Positions 17,838 through 26,001 of a stretch of DNA of 43,855 bases are shown one piece after another. How positions within the stretch are numbered: the stretch's first letter is position 1; each line of letters begins with the position of its first letter. The position numbers and the translations under genes were made by a program. Under the pieces are notes generated by a model. It ran no database searches. It was given only the letters and a program-made list of their open reading frames with translations, and was not told the origin of the DNA. The DNA comes from JBBDNV01 sp040877415 (GTDB lineage: Bacteria > Planctomycetota > Planctomycetia > Pirellulales > PALSA-1355): positions 1-43,855 of the forward strand of contig JBBDNV010000006.1 of NCBI GenBank assembly GCA_040877415.1. The letters are read 5' to 3'.

Positions 17838-20291
17838 TCACTGCGGCTGTCGGGCGACCTTGCTTGACTCCCGGCGCGGACTATATGCCAGGGCAATCCA
17901 GCCATCTTCGACGGCAAACTGCGTGATCTCAAGATCCTGCAGCCGCGGGTCGCCGGTAAGCGATTCGCCCAGCAGCCTCAAATCGCGGTTTTTCGACAAC
18001 ACGCGGGAGAAAATGGCGCGCAATTTGAGCTCCAGTTTTCCCCGCAAACTCTCGCCCGCCAGATGAATCGTGTCATCGCGGACGAAGCGCGGCGCCAGCC
18101 CGTCGGCCCGGGGCGAGTAGTTGGTGCGCACTTGGAAGTTGCGCCAGCGGCTGCCGTCGTGCGTCATTTCAGAAAGCGCGATCGTCACTTCCACGCGGCC
18201 GTCCTGGCACTTCACGCGGACGGCGTCCTTCTCGGCAAACGTCAGGCGCACATTCTCGGGCAGCTCGTCGAGCTGGGCCAATTCGGGCCGGCCGAGTTTC
18301 TCGGCCACCCAGGCGAACAGCTCGGCGATCTCGAAACTCCGGCCCTCGAGATCCAATCGCGCGAGACCGTTGTTGAGCGCCGACTGATGCAGTTGCAGGC
18401 TGAACCAGCTATCCGACGGAGCGCGGGGCCGGGGTGTGTGGGCGCCGAGTTGCTGGAGACCCGCCAGCCGCGCCCGCGCCACGATTCGTGTATTGGTCGT
18501 CGATAACGAAACGGGCGTCAGTTCCAATTCCAGCCGCCGCAGCGTGGCGACTTCCCGGCTTTCGATCTTCTTAGCCGCCTCGATCAACCGCGCTTCCGCT
18601 TCGGCATCGAGCTGATGGAGGGCTCGAATCGCCACCTTTTGGGCCGTTTCCTGGCGGGCTTCGTCGCGCAATTCGTCGAGCTGGTTTCGAGCGATGCTCC
18701 GCACGAGCGAGCCGACCAGCGGCACTCCGTCGAAATCCGTCTCCAGCGAAACCAGGTAATTGTAATTGTTCTCGGCTTCCGCGATCGCCGGCCATACGCT
18801 CAAACCTTGTGGTCCCAGCACGAACAGCTTGCGGACCAGAAAGCTCGACTGTCCCGCGTTGTGAATCGTCGCCGGACCGCTGGTCGACACGGTGTTGGAA
18901 GCCACCACGCCGCGGGCTTCCAGACCCAGGCGAATGCGACGCGCGTCGGGGATCAGCCGAACCGACAATTTAGCGAAGGTGCTGCTGCGACCGCGCACCG
19001 GAACGTTGACGACGATGTCGCGCACCGGGGCGTCGATTCTTTCCGGTTGGGGCACCAGGCGGTCGAGCAAGGCTTCCGCAACGGCGACGCGCACGTTGGC
19101 ATTGCGATAATGGGTGTCCAATCGCCTGCTAAGCCGATCGGTTTCATCGGGGGCCGACCAATTCAAGCCGCGCAAGTCGTCGGCCACCAGCCACCCGTCG
19201 CTGGCCAGACCCGTGTATTCGTACTGTTCCAGATGCGCCAACAGCCGCTCGGCCGTGACCGGCTCGGCGGCCCAAGCGCGCAGCTGGGCCTTGAGATTGG
19301 CCAACGGCCCATCGTCGACAAACTGTCGTTGCGTCCGCGAAAGCCGGCGCGAAGCCAGACGGTCCAATACCGCTCGCGCCGCGGCCCGACGCTCTTCGTC
19401 GCTCTGCCCGCGCGCCGCTGCTTCGCGAAGCGTCTCCAGCTTCAGGTACTCGCGCCATGCGGCCCCGGCGGGCTGGTTTCGCGCAAGCGCTTCGAAGTCG
19501 GCCAGGCCGACGCTGATCCTTTCAGCCGTCGTCTTGCCGACCTTTTCGGCGCTTGGCGTATCACGCAGCTCTGCGGCCGCATCCCAGACGTCAATCCACC
19601 GCGCAAGCGCGTAGCGAACGCGCGCAATCTCCGAAGCCATCGAGCGGTCGGCAGTCGGCACTTGCGCATCGTGGGTCGCCAAGTCGCGCAGACTCTCGAT
19701 GATCTTCAACGTCGACGCGCGGTCGCTGTTGTCCTGGCAAAGTTCGTGCACCAGCTCGATCGCACGCGCGGGCCAGACCAACTGCGGATCCTCGTGCGCG
19801 AGGTTGGTCAGGTGTTCCAGCAGCACTCTGGGCAGCGGCCAGGTCGACGTTGCCACCGCCGGGGGATCGTCCGGTTCCGGGGGCGGCTCATCGTCCGGCA
19901 CGTCCATGTCCGGCCCGGGCGCTGCCGGCATCGGCGGGCGATTGGCCACATCGACCTCGTCGCGCACGTCGTCGGCGAATTCCGGCGCCGCCGGGACGAC
20001 TTTGCCCTCGGACGCCGAAACGTCGGGCGGCAGCCTGTCCAACTCCGGCAACAGCTCGACTTCCGACTCGTCATCTGTTGTTGTCTCGAGCTTCATTACT
20101 TTGCTGAATCCGAGAACGGCATCGTGCTGCGAAGTAAGGTGTATATTAGCGCCCTGGTTCCGGGCATCGACCCGGCTGACTTCCCGCCGCGATTGGCGGT
20201 CCCAGGCCCGTGGAGCCGTAAGGCTCAATACGAACAAGAAAGCCAGGATTGCCAGATAGGGCCAGATCGGACTTTGCTGATTTGTTTTCAT
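17838..20291 (-). CDS. Large membrane-anchored protein, unrecognised family
   Basis: 817 residues from ATG 20291, with AGGAG 10 bases upstream; a GTG at 20303 directly abuts that AGGAG and is less likely. One N-terminal membrane helix (about residues 9-27, IWPYLAILAFLFVLSLTA) with a short positive-poor lead anchors the chain. Residues about 70-150 form an acidic, Pro-rich linker (PPEPDDPP and similar). The middle (about 150-420) is helical and Arg/Ala/Glu-rich. The C-terminal half (about 430-817) mixes strands and helices with segments such as RRIRLGLEARGVV, FAWVAEKLGRPELAQL and GKLELKLRAIFSRVLSK. I see no catalytic motif. It is followed by the MORN-repeat gene on the same strand, and the two may share an envelope role; that is inference from anchoring and order only. 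Confidence 0.75.
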   Translation of the reverse strand: MKTNQQSPIWPYLAILAFLFVLSLTAPRAWDRQSRREVSRVDARNQGANIHLTSQHDAVLGFSKVMKLETTTDDESEVELLPELDRLPPDVSASEGKVVPAAPEFADDVRDEVDVANRPPMPAAPGPDMDVPDDEPPPEPDDPPAVATSTWPLPRVLLEHLTNLAHEDPQLVWPARAIELVHELCQDNSDRASTLKIIESLRDLATHDAQVPTADRSMASEIARVRYALARWIDVWDAAAELRDTPSAEKVGKTTAERISVGLADFEALARNQPAGAAWREYLKLETLREAAARGQSDEERRAAARAVLDRLASRRLSRTQRQFVDDGPLANLKAQLRAWAAEPVTAERLLAHLEQYEYTGLASDGWLVADDLRGLNWSAPDETDRLSRRLDTHYRNANVRVAVAEALLDRLVPQPERIDAPVRDIVVNVPVRGRSSTFAKLSVRLIPDARRIRLGLEARGVVASNTVSTSGPATIHNAGQSSFLVRKLFVLGPQGLSVWPAIAEAENNYNYLVSLETDFDGVPLVGSLVRSIARNQLDELRDEARQETAQKVAIRALHQLDAEAEARLIEAAKKIESREVATLRRLELELTPVSLSTTNTRIVARARLAGLQQLGAHTPRPRAPSDSWFSLQLHQSALNNGLARLDLEGRSFEIAELFAWVAEKLGRPELAQLDELPENVRLTFAEKDAVRVKCQDGRVEVTIALSEMTHDGSRWRNFQVRTNYSPRADGLAPRFVRDDTIHLAGESLRGKLELKLRAIFSRVLSKNRDLRLLGESLTGDPRLQDLEITQFAVEDGWIALAYSPRRESSKVARQPQ

Positions 20292-20743
20292 GATTCGTCG
20301 CACTCCTATTCGTGCGCCGAGGCCTCAATGTCTTTGGCCGACGTCCGAAAGCCGTGGCAATACGTGCCGCCGAAAAACGCCCAGCGAGCTCATCGGGGAT
20401 TCGATCCACGCCAGCCGGCGCGCGACGAGACCGCGCGATCGTCCGCTTCCTTAGAATCGGTAGACTGCCGCGACCAAGTAGAAGTTGTTTCAACGGAAGA
20501 TTTCGTCTGCTTGTTCGCTGTCGACAACGAGCCCCTCTGACAACCGCGTGGCCGGCGGTGCGGGAGACTGTCGGTCGGGCAAGTTGGCTCGACTTTGAGG
20601 CGCTTTGAAACCGGGTACCAGGGGGACCGTTGGGCCAAAATCGACTCCTTACGGACGCATCGTCACTTTCGATTGAAGCACGTGGCGGAGGACCGTAAGA
20701 TGGGCAGTAGGCGTGGACTTTGTCGCACAGGGAGAGTGTTCGG
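20292..20743. other. Divergent intergenic region
   Basis: About 450 bases between the 817-residue protein gene (minus) and the histidine kinase (plus). No credible gene is seen. A plus-strand TAGAAT at 20452-20457 has no convincing -35. A TTCGATC stretch near 20400 resembles a tRNA T-loop but lacks a T-stem. Confidence 0.45.
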
Positions 20744-22180
20744 ATGCGGTGGCCGCTGCGGTACCAGATTCTTTTCCCGTTCGTCGGCGTGATGCTCGCC
20801 GTCGTCTTGGGGGTCAGTCTTCTTGACGCGCTGTTAGCTGCGCGTCGCACCCAGCGCCGGATCGAACACCAGTTGAACGAGGTCGCCAAAACGCTGCTGG
20901 ACGGCAACTTTCCCCTCACCGACGCGGTGTTGAAGCAGACGCGCGGACTGTCGGGAGCCGAGTTCTTGTTGGTCGACTTGCGAAACCAGGTCCAGGCGTC
21001 CAGTCTGGACGAGGTGGACCCGGCGGCGATTCCCCACATTGCCGGCGGCGATGGCCAATTTCAGCTCGGCGACCCGATCCGCTTCGGCGGCCGAGAATAT
21101 TTGCACACCGCGATCAATCTCGCCCCGCGGGGCACGACTTCCGAGGCGATGCTTTTGCACATCTTGTATCCGCAAGGCCTCCTGCGGGAAGCGCGCTGGG
21201 AGGCCGCTTATCCGCCGCTGGTGGTCGGCAGCTTATTGCTCGTCGTGGTCGTGGTGTTGGCCATCGTGATTGCCAACCGATTGAGCCGGCCAATTCTTGA
21301 ATTGCGGCGACAGTTGGACCGGCTCGTGCAGGGCGATTTCCAACCGCTCGACGTGCCCGCGCGCAACGACGAGCTGCGCGACCTGATTTGCTCGGTCAAT
21401 TCGTTGGGTGATCAACTGGATGAGTTCAGCCGCGCGATCACGCGTTCGGAACGCCTGGCACTGCTGGGACAACTCAGCGGTGGCCTGGCTCACCAGCTGC
21501 GCAACACGGTCGCCGGCGCTCGCATTGCCACGCAACTCCACAAGCGCCATTGCCGCGAGGTCGATCAGGACAGCCTGGCCGTTGCCCTGCGGCAACTGGC
21601 CATGACCGAATCGCATTTGCAGCGGTTCCTGACGGCGGGCCAACCGACCGTGCCGCGCCGCACCCGCTGCGATTTGCAGGGCGTGATTGCCGACGTCGCG
21701 GCCCTGGTGGCCCCCTCGTGCGCGCATCGCAACGTCGATTTGCAGCTTCCCGATCGCGCCGAATCCGGCCACCAGTTGTGCGCCGACGCCGAGCAGCTCC
21801 GCCAATTGCTGATGAACCTCGTGCTCAACGGCATCGAAGCGGCCGGCCCAGGGGGCTGGGTCCGCATTGAGTTGGCGCGCTCCGCCGGCGCGACGAAGCT
21901 GCGCGTCCTTGACTGCGGGCCCGGGCCGCAGAGAGACTTGGAGGAGCGCCTGTTTGAGCCGTTCGCCACCGGCAAGCCGGAAGGCATTGGCCTGGGGCTT
22001 ACGGTGGCCCGACAGATCGTTGAAGCACACGGCGGCACGATTCGATACGTCAAGCAAGGCGCGACCTGCTTCGAAGTAACTTTGCCCGCCAGCGACGGCG
22101 AGCTAAACGGCACGGCAGCCTCGGCCGCTACGGACGATGACGCCGGCGCCGAGGCCCAAGCCGAACAATCGCGCATCTGA
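20744..22180 (+). CDS. NtrB-like membrane sensor histidine kinase
   Basis: 478 residues from ATG 20744 with GGGAGAG seven bases upstream. Two membrane helices (about 7-28 and 165-188) enclose a roughly 135-residue extracytoplasmic sensor with no family I recognise. A HAMP-like linker follows (RLSRPILELRRQLDRL). The dimerisation box carries H250 in GGLAHQLRNTVAG. The residue after His is Gln, where HisKA kinases usually have Glu or Asp. The ATPase domain has NLVLNGIEAA (N box), LDCGPGP (D/G1 box) and GIGLGLTVARQIVEAHGG (G2 box). It would autophosphorylate and pass phosphate to the sigma-54 activator encoded 10 bases downstream. The C-terminal 25 residues are Ala/Asp-rich. Its signal is unknown. 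Confidence 0.9.
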   Translation: MRWPLRYQILFPFVGVMLAVVLGVSLLDALLAARRTQRRIEHQLNEVAKTLLDGNFPLTDAVLKQTRGLSGAEFLLVDLRNQVQASSLDEVDPAAIPHIAGGDGQFQLGDPIRFGGREYLHTAINLAPRGTTSEAMLLHILYPQGLLREARWEAAYPPLVVGSLLLVVVVVLAIVIANRLSRPILELRRQLDRLVQGDFQPLDVPARNDELRDLICSVNSLGDQLDEFSRAITRSERLALLGQLSGGLAHQLRNTVAGARIATQLHKRHCREVDQDSLAVALRQLAMTESHLQRFLTAGQPTVPRRTRCDLQGVIADVAALVAPSCAHRNVDLQLPDRAESGHQLCADAEQLRQLLMNLVLNGIEAAGPGGWVRIELARSAGATKLRVLDCGPGPQRDLEERLFEPFATGKPEGIGLGLTVARQIVEAHGGTIRYVKQGATCFEVTLPASDGELNGTAASAATDDDAGAEAQAEQSRI

Positions 22181-22190
22181 GGGACCATCG

Positions 22191-23585
22191 ATGAGCCACG
22201 TGCTGATCGTCGACGACGAAGAGAGCATCTGCTGGGGGCTTGCTCGCCTGCTGAACGAAACCGGCCACGAAGTGAGCGTGGCGTCGAGCGCCGAGGAGGC
22301 ACTCGAGGCCGTCGGTCGCCAGACGCCCGATCTGGTCGTGCTCGACGTCCGCCTGCCCGGAATGGACGGTTTGTCCGCCATGCAGCATTTGACCGATCGC
22401 GCCGGTCCGATTCCGATTGTCGTGATCACGGCGTTCGGCAACCTCGACGTCGCGGTCACGGCGATGCGCAACGGCGCGTTCGACTATTTGTCCAAGCCGT
22501 TCGATCTGGAGCAGGCGGCCGGCGTGATCGATCGAGCGCTCGCCCACGGCAGGCAGGTCGCATCGCGCGGTCCGGAAAGGGCCGACGGCTCGCACGAGGA
22601 ACTGCTGGGGGCCAGCCCGGCCATGCAGGACGTCTTCAAGCGGATTGCGCTGGTCGCGCCGACGGATGCCTCGGTGTTGATCATTGGCGAGAGTGGAACG
22701 GGCAAAGAGCTCGTTGCGCGGGCCATCCACCGCCATTCCTTACGCGCCGCGCTGCCGTTCGTGCCCATTCACCTGGCGTCGCTGAGCCCGACCCTGGTCG
22801 AAAGCGAGCTGTTTGGGCACGTGCGGGGCGCATTCACGGGAGCCGAAGGATCGCGGCAGGGCGTGCTGGAGTTGGCCGATCGGGGGACGGTGTTTTTCGA
22901 CGAAGCCGGCGACATTCCGCCCGGCGTGCAGGTCAAGCTGTTGCGCGTCTTGGAGCAGCACGAGGTCACGCCGGTCGGAAGCGCGCAATCGAGAAGCACG
23001 TCATTTCGCGTGATCGCCGCGACGAACCGCGAGGGGGACTCCGGCCGGGAAGGATCGACGCTCAGGCGCGATTTGTATTTTCGGCTGGCCGCGTTCGAAA
23101 TCACCCTGCCCCCGTTGCGAGATCGGACTGAGGATATTCAGCCGCTGGCCGAGGCGTTTCGGCGGCGAGCCGACGGTGGCGGACAAACCGGTTCCGGCTT
23201 TACACCGGCCGCTATGGACGAGCTCTGCCGGCGGCCCTGGCCGGGAAACGTCCGCCAATTGCGGCACGCCGTCGAACACGGATTGCTGTTGGCCCGCGGC
23301 GGACAGATCGGCGTCGAGCATTTGCCCCCGCCCATCGATATGCCGCTCGAGCGGTCGGTCGACGCGGATCTCGACGCGTCCGTGCGGGCATGGGCGCGGG
23401 CGCAACTGGCCAGCGGTTCATCCGACGGACAACTCTACCAGGCCTTTCTTTCGCGGGCCGAGTCCTCGTTGTTTGAAACCGTTTTGAAGCGCACGGGGGG
23501 CAATCGCGCAGCCGCGGCCGACGCACTGGGCATTCATCGCGCCACACTGCGAAAAAAGTTGACCGGCAATGCCGACGACGCGTAG
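22191..23585 (+). CDS. NtrC-family sigma-54-dependent response regulator
   Basis: 464 residues, ATG 22191, ten bases after the kinase stop, clearly the same operon. The receiver domain (1-120) has the acidic pair D8-D9, phosphoacceptor D52 in VVLDVRLPGMDG, and SKPFD Lys near 102. The AAA+ domain (about 140-370) has Walker A GESGTGKE, the sigma-54-contacting loop GAFTGAE in FGHVRGAFTGAEGSRQG, Walker B-type GTVFFDEAGDI, and RRDLYFRLAAFEITLPPLRDR. The C-terminal Fis-type helix-turn-helix is NRAAAADALGIHRATLRKKL. It would bind enhancer sites and activate RNA polymerase-sigma54 after phosphorylation. I found no -24/-12 promoter in the window, so its targets are probably elsewhere. Confidence 0.94.
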   Translation: MSHVLIVDDEESICWGLARLLNETGHEVSVASSAEEALEAVGRQTPDLVVLDVRLPGMDGLSAMQHLTDRAGPIPIVVITAFGNLDVAVTAMRNGAFDYLSKPFDLEQAAGVIDRALAHGRQVASRGPERADGSHEELLGASPAMQDVFKRIALVAPTDASVLIIGESGTGKELVARAIHRHSLRAALPFVPIHLASLSPTLVESELFGHVRGAFTGAEGSRQGVLELADRGTVFFDEAGDIPPGVQVKLLRVLEQHEVTPVGSAQSRSTSFRVIAATNREGDSGREGSTLRRDLYFRLAAFEITLPPLRDRTEDIQPLAEAFRRRADGGGQTGSGFTPAAMDELCRRPWPGNVRQLRHAVEHGLLLARGGQIGVEHLPPPIDMPLERSVDADLDASVRAWARAQLASGSSDGQLYQAFLSRAESSLFETVLKRTGGNRAAAADALGIHRATLRKKLTGNADDA

Positions 23586-23666
23586 CGCCGATATTCGAAA
23601 CCGGCCTGGTTGCCACCAGCGGCCCTTACGCGCTATCCCCGTCTGAATGATATGCAAGACGCGCGG

Positions 23667-24293
23667 TTACTTGCGGCCTATCGCCACGACCGCGGGCAAG
23701 TATTGGCGCACGTCCCAATGGGGCAGCGCGGGCAAAAGCCCCGTGTCGAAACGCGCGTCGGATTCGACGACGAAGACGCTCTGGGCCGGGGCCCGTTCGA
23801 CCAGCTTGCCCAGCAGCGCCAGGACGTCGGCCTGCCTCTCGACAAAGTAGGCATAGGGGGGCGAACAGAAGACGAGCCAGGGTTCGGCGCCGTCGATCGG
23901 CTCGTGCTCGACCCAGGAGAAGACGTTGGCCGAGTCGACTTTGCAGCGATCGGCCACGCTGAGCAGAGCCGCATTCTGGCGAAGGATCCTGGCCGTGGGA
24001 AAATGCTGCTCGACGAATGTGGCACGGACCGCGCCGCGACTGATTGCCTCGAGGCCCAGCGCGCCGGTGCCGGCGAACAGATCGACCGCGTGTTTGCCGG
24101 TCACGTCCGAGCCCAACAGGTTAAAAACGGCTTCGCGGACGCGATCTTTCATCGGCCGTGTGCGTAGATGGCCGATATAGAGCAGCTTTCGCCCCCCCAG
24201 CTCGCCGCCGATAATGCGCAACGCGGCGGTCTGCCGTTCCGGGGGCGCATGACGATCGTGCTTTTCGACGGGATTTTTCCGGTGGCGCGCCAA
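23667..24293 (-). CDS. rsmD: 16S rRNA (guanine966-N2)-methyltransferase
   Basis: 208 residues from TTG 24293, preceded by GAGGG at 6-base spacing; no in-frame ATG occurs before the conserved domain. RsmD methylates G966 in helix 31 of 16S rRNA within assembled 30S particles. Family landmarks are present in order: LRIIGGELGGRKL, TRPMKDRVREAVFNLLG, VDLFAGTGALGLEAISRGA (SAM-binding motif I) and FVEQH. The catalytic motif is CSPPYAYF, where most RsmD proteins have DPPY. Serine at that place is known from N4-cytosine methyltransferases, so exocyclic-amino chemistry remains plausible. The first 25 residues (Arg/His/Lys-rich) are an extra basic tail. It is convergent with the sigma-54 regulator gene and divergent from the cyclophilin gene. 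Confidence 0.9.
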   Translation of the reverse strand: MARHRKNPVEKHDRHAPPERQTAALRIIGGELGGRKLLYIGHLRTRPMKDRVREAVFNLLGSDVTGKHAVDLFAGTGALGLEAISRGAVRATFVEQHFPTARILRQNAALLSVADRCKVDSANVFSWVEHEPIDGAEPWLVFCSPPYAYFVERQADVLALLGKLVERAPAQSVFVVESDARFDTGLLPALPHWDVRQYLPAVVAIGRK

Positions 24294-24372
24294 ATCGTAC
24301 CCTCACTGGGAAAACGCAACGATTGCTCAAGGGGCGGGAAAACGGTCGAATTCACGCCCCGGGGGTTAATTT

Positions 24373-24381
24373 TGTTATGCT
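24373..24381 (+). promoter_or_regulatory. Possible extended -10 of the cyclophilin gene
   Basis: TG-n-TATGCT in an AT-rich patch 61 bases before the ATG, sharing TTTTGTTATG with the site at 1821. The patch lies between the divergent rsmD and cyclophilin genes and may serve both. Confidence 0.35.
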
Positions 24382-24441
24382 AAATATAGCTGATTCTTCG
24401 ACGCCGCTCGACCCGACCTAAACCCAACCCGGATTTGGCCC

Positions 24442-25557
24442 ATGTTCCGTCAACTGCTGTTGGTTTTAACCGTTTGTCTCGCCACCTTGACGGCCGCTCA
24501 TGCCGCCGACGGGAAGGCCCCGGCCGGGTCCGACGAGTTTGCCAAAATGTACGGCGAGTGGAAAGGATACCTGGCAAAATTCGCGCAACTCAGGACCCGA
24601 TACCAGACGGACGTCTCCGCCGATAAGAAGGCGCTGGAAAATGAGGCCAAGGAAACCATGGAAAAGGCGCGGGACCTGCTGGAGCCGCTGACGATAGCGG
24701 GGGCGAAAGCCTACGTAGCCGCGCCGAACCAAAACAAAGAGCTCACCGCCTTTCTGGTCGGCGCCGTCCAGGGTTTTATCGTTAAGGACGATTTTGAAAT
24801 AGCCGCCAAGGTCTCGAAAATCCTGCTTGACCATCAATGCGATGCTCCCCAGCTCGATTATCTGGCCGGTATCGCGCTGTTTATGACCAACGACTTCGAC
24901 GCCGCGGAAAAACACCTGTTGGCGGCCAAGGACAAGAAAGCGATTAACGAATTCGGCCTGCGCCACCTGCGCTTGATCGACCAGTGCCGGCAGGCGTGGG
25001 AAAAGGAAAAGGCGATCCGCGCCGCCGAAGACCAGGCCGATAATCTGCCGAAAGTCAAGCTGGAAACCACGCAGGGCGACGTCGTCCTGGTGTTGTTCGA
25101 AAACGAGGCGCCCAACACCACCGCCAACTTCATCAACCTTGTGGAAACCAAATTCTACGACGGGCAGACCTTTCATCGGGTCATTCCCGGCTTCATGGCG
25201 CAGGGCGGCGACCCCAACGGCGACGGCTCCGGCGGACCCGGCTACACCATTCACGACGAGTGCCTTCAGGAAAACCACCGCAACCATTTTCGCGGCAGCC
25301 TGAGCATGGCCAAAACGCCTGAGCCCAATACGGCCGGCTCCCAGTTTTTCATCACCTTCGCGCCCACCAGCCACCTCAACGGAAAGCACACCGTTTTCGG
25401 CCGCGTCGTCGAGGGCATGCGCGTGCTCGCCAAGCTGCAGCGCACCGAGGGTGTGCCCGGAGTCCCGGGACCCCCCGACAAAATCATCAAGGCCACCGTG
25501 CTCTCCAAACGTCCGCACGCGTATCGGCCGATCAAGCGGCTCGATGACAAGAAGTAA
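24442..25557 (+). CDS. Secreted cyclophilin-type peptidyl-prolyl isomerase
   Basis: 371 residues. A signal peptide (FRQLLLVLTVCLATLTAAHA) implies export. A roughly 180-residue all-helical N-terminal part follows (KMYGEWKGYLAKFAQL, ETMEKARDLLEPL, DFDAAEKHLLAAKD); the last is TPR-like. The C-terminal cyclophilin domain (about 205-350) has TTQGDVVLVLFENEAPNT, FYDGQTFHRVIPGFMAQGGD (with the catalytic Arg in FHRV), NTAGSQFFITFAP and LNGKHTVFGRVVEGM, all family-typical. It would catalyse cis-trans isomerisation of Xaa-Pro bonds in exported proteins. The helical N-terminal domain is not standard in short bacterial PpiA and may bind clients. The last 20 residues are basic. Confidence 0.93.
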   Translation: MFRQLLLVLTVCLATLTAAHAADGKAPAGSDEFAKMYGEWKGYLAKFAQLRTRYQTDVSADKKALENEAKETMEKARDLLEPLTIAGAKAYVAAPNQNKELTAFLVGAVQGFIVKDDFEIAAKVSKILLDHQCDAPQLDYLAGIALFMTNDFDAAEKHLLAAKDKKAINEFGLRHLRLIDQCRQAWEKEKAIRAAEDQADNLPKVKLETTQGDVVLVLFENEAPNTTANFINLVETKFYDGQTFHRVIPGFMAQGGDPNGDGSGGPGYTIHDECLQENHRNHFRGSLSMAKTPEPNTAGSQFFITFAPTSHLNGKHTVFGRVVEGMRVLAKLQRTEGVPGVPGPPDKIIKATVLSKRPHAYRPIKRLDDKK

Positions 25558-25754
25558 CGCTGCGCACGTCAGTTCTTCACGCTACGCGGCGTTCGGGCTT
25601 GTTTGATCGCCACTTTCCGCCCGGTTTCGGCGTCGCGGCGCGAGCGTGGCGAACTGACCACAATCCGCCCCCCTCGGGCGCTGACTCCATGGGCCTTCGC
25701 CTCTTGCCACCATGTCCCGGCGGCTCAAGCCTGCTAGGACGACCTCGTTTTTAG

Positions 25755-25789
25755 CCTGGTAGAAGCGAAACTAATGGGCCATTACCAGG
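25755..25789. repeat. Inverted repeat CCTGGTA-N21-TACCAGG
   Basis: Perfect 7-bp arms with a 21-base spacer, about 120 bases upstream of the proposed LysR promoter. It could be an operator or a weak hairpin after the cyclophilin gene. Confidence 0.35.
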
Positions 25790-25908
25790 GGGTGACGGAA
25801 ACACTATTCCTAAGTCGTTATTCTGAAGTATGTTATCTATTGGATGCAGAGTCCGATGCGGGGTCGGCCGGTGACGGGAATGAACTCGCCCCATTGGCCA
25901 AAAGCTGC

Positions 25909-25937
25909 TTGACGCGCCGATTTAAGACGTTTAGGTT
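25909..25937 (+). promoter_or_regulatory. Proposed promoter of the LysR-gltBD operon
   Basis: TTGACG, 17-base spacer, TAGGTT. The -35 is strong (5 of 6); the -10 is weak. The leader to ATG 26002 would be about 58 bases. No Shine-Dalgarno precedes the ATG. Confidence 0.37.
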
Positions 25938-26001
25938 AATATGTTCCAATCGAATCTTGCGTCTGTGCTCTATTCTAAATCCTCATTGGGCGACTCCCGC
26001 T

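Larger units (their letters stand above)
25558..26001 (+). other. Intergenic region before the LysR-gltBD operon
   Basis: About 440 bases, AT-richer than its surroundings from 25740 on. It holds a perfect 7-bp inverted repeat (CCTGGTA 25755-25761 / TACCAGG 25783-25789) and the proposed promoter at 25909-25937. In-frame extension of LysR into it (to 25774) is unlikely: the extension has no family motif and would cross the promoter. Confidence 0.5.

Noticed and set aside
20385..20425. Possible tRNA T-arm (GATTCGATCC)
   Set aside because: No matching T-stem, anticodon arm or acceptor stem could be drawn on either strand.
18615..20540. 641-codon plus frame opposite the 817-residue protein
   Set aside because: Because the minus protein is of unknown family I compared both. 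The minus frame has a Shine-Dalgarno, an N-terminal membrane helix and balanced composition; the plus frame is Arg/Gln/His-rich without a plausible start.
20550..20743. Sigma-54 (-24/-12) promoter for the two-component operon
   Set aside because: I looked for GG-N10-GC with the usual TGGCAC/TTGC context and found no good match here or elsewhere between genes.
25774..26001. 76-codon upstream extension of the LysR protein
   Set aside because: No LysR homology, and it crosses the AT-rich promoter region. MQLKSLKVF at 26002 is the standard family start.
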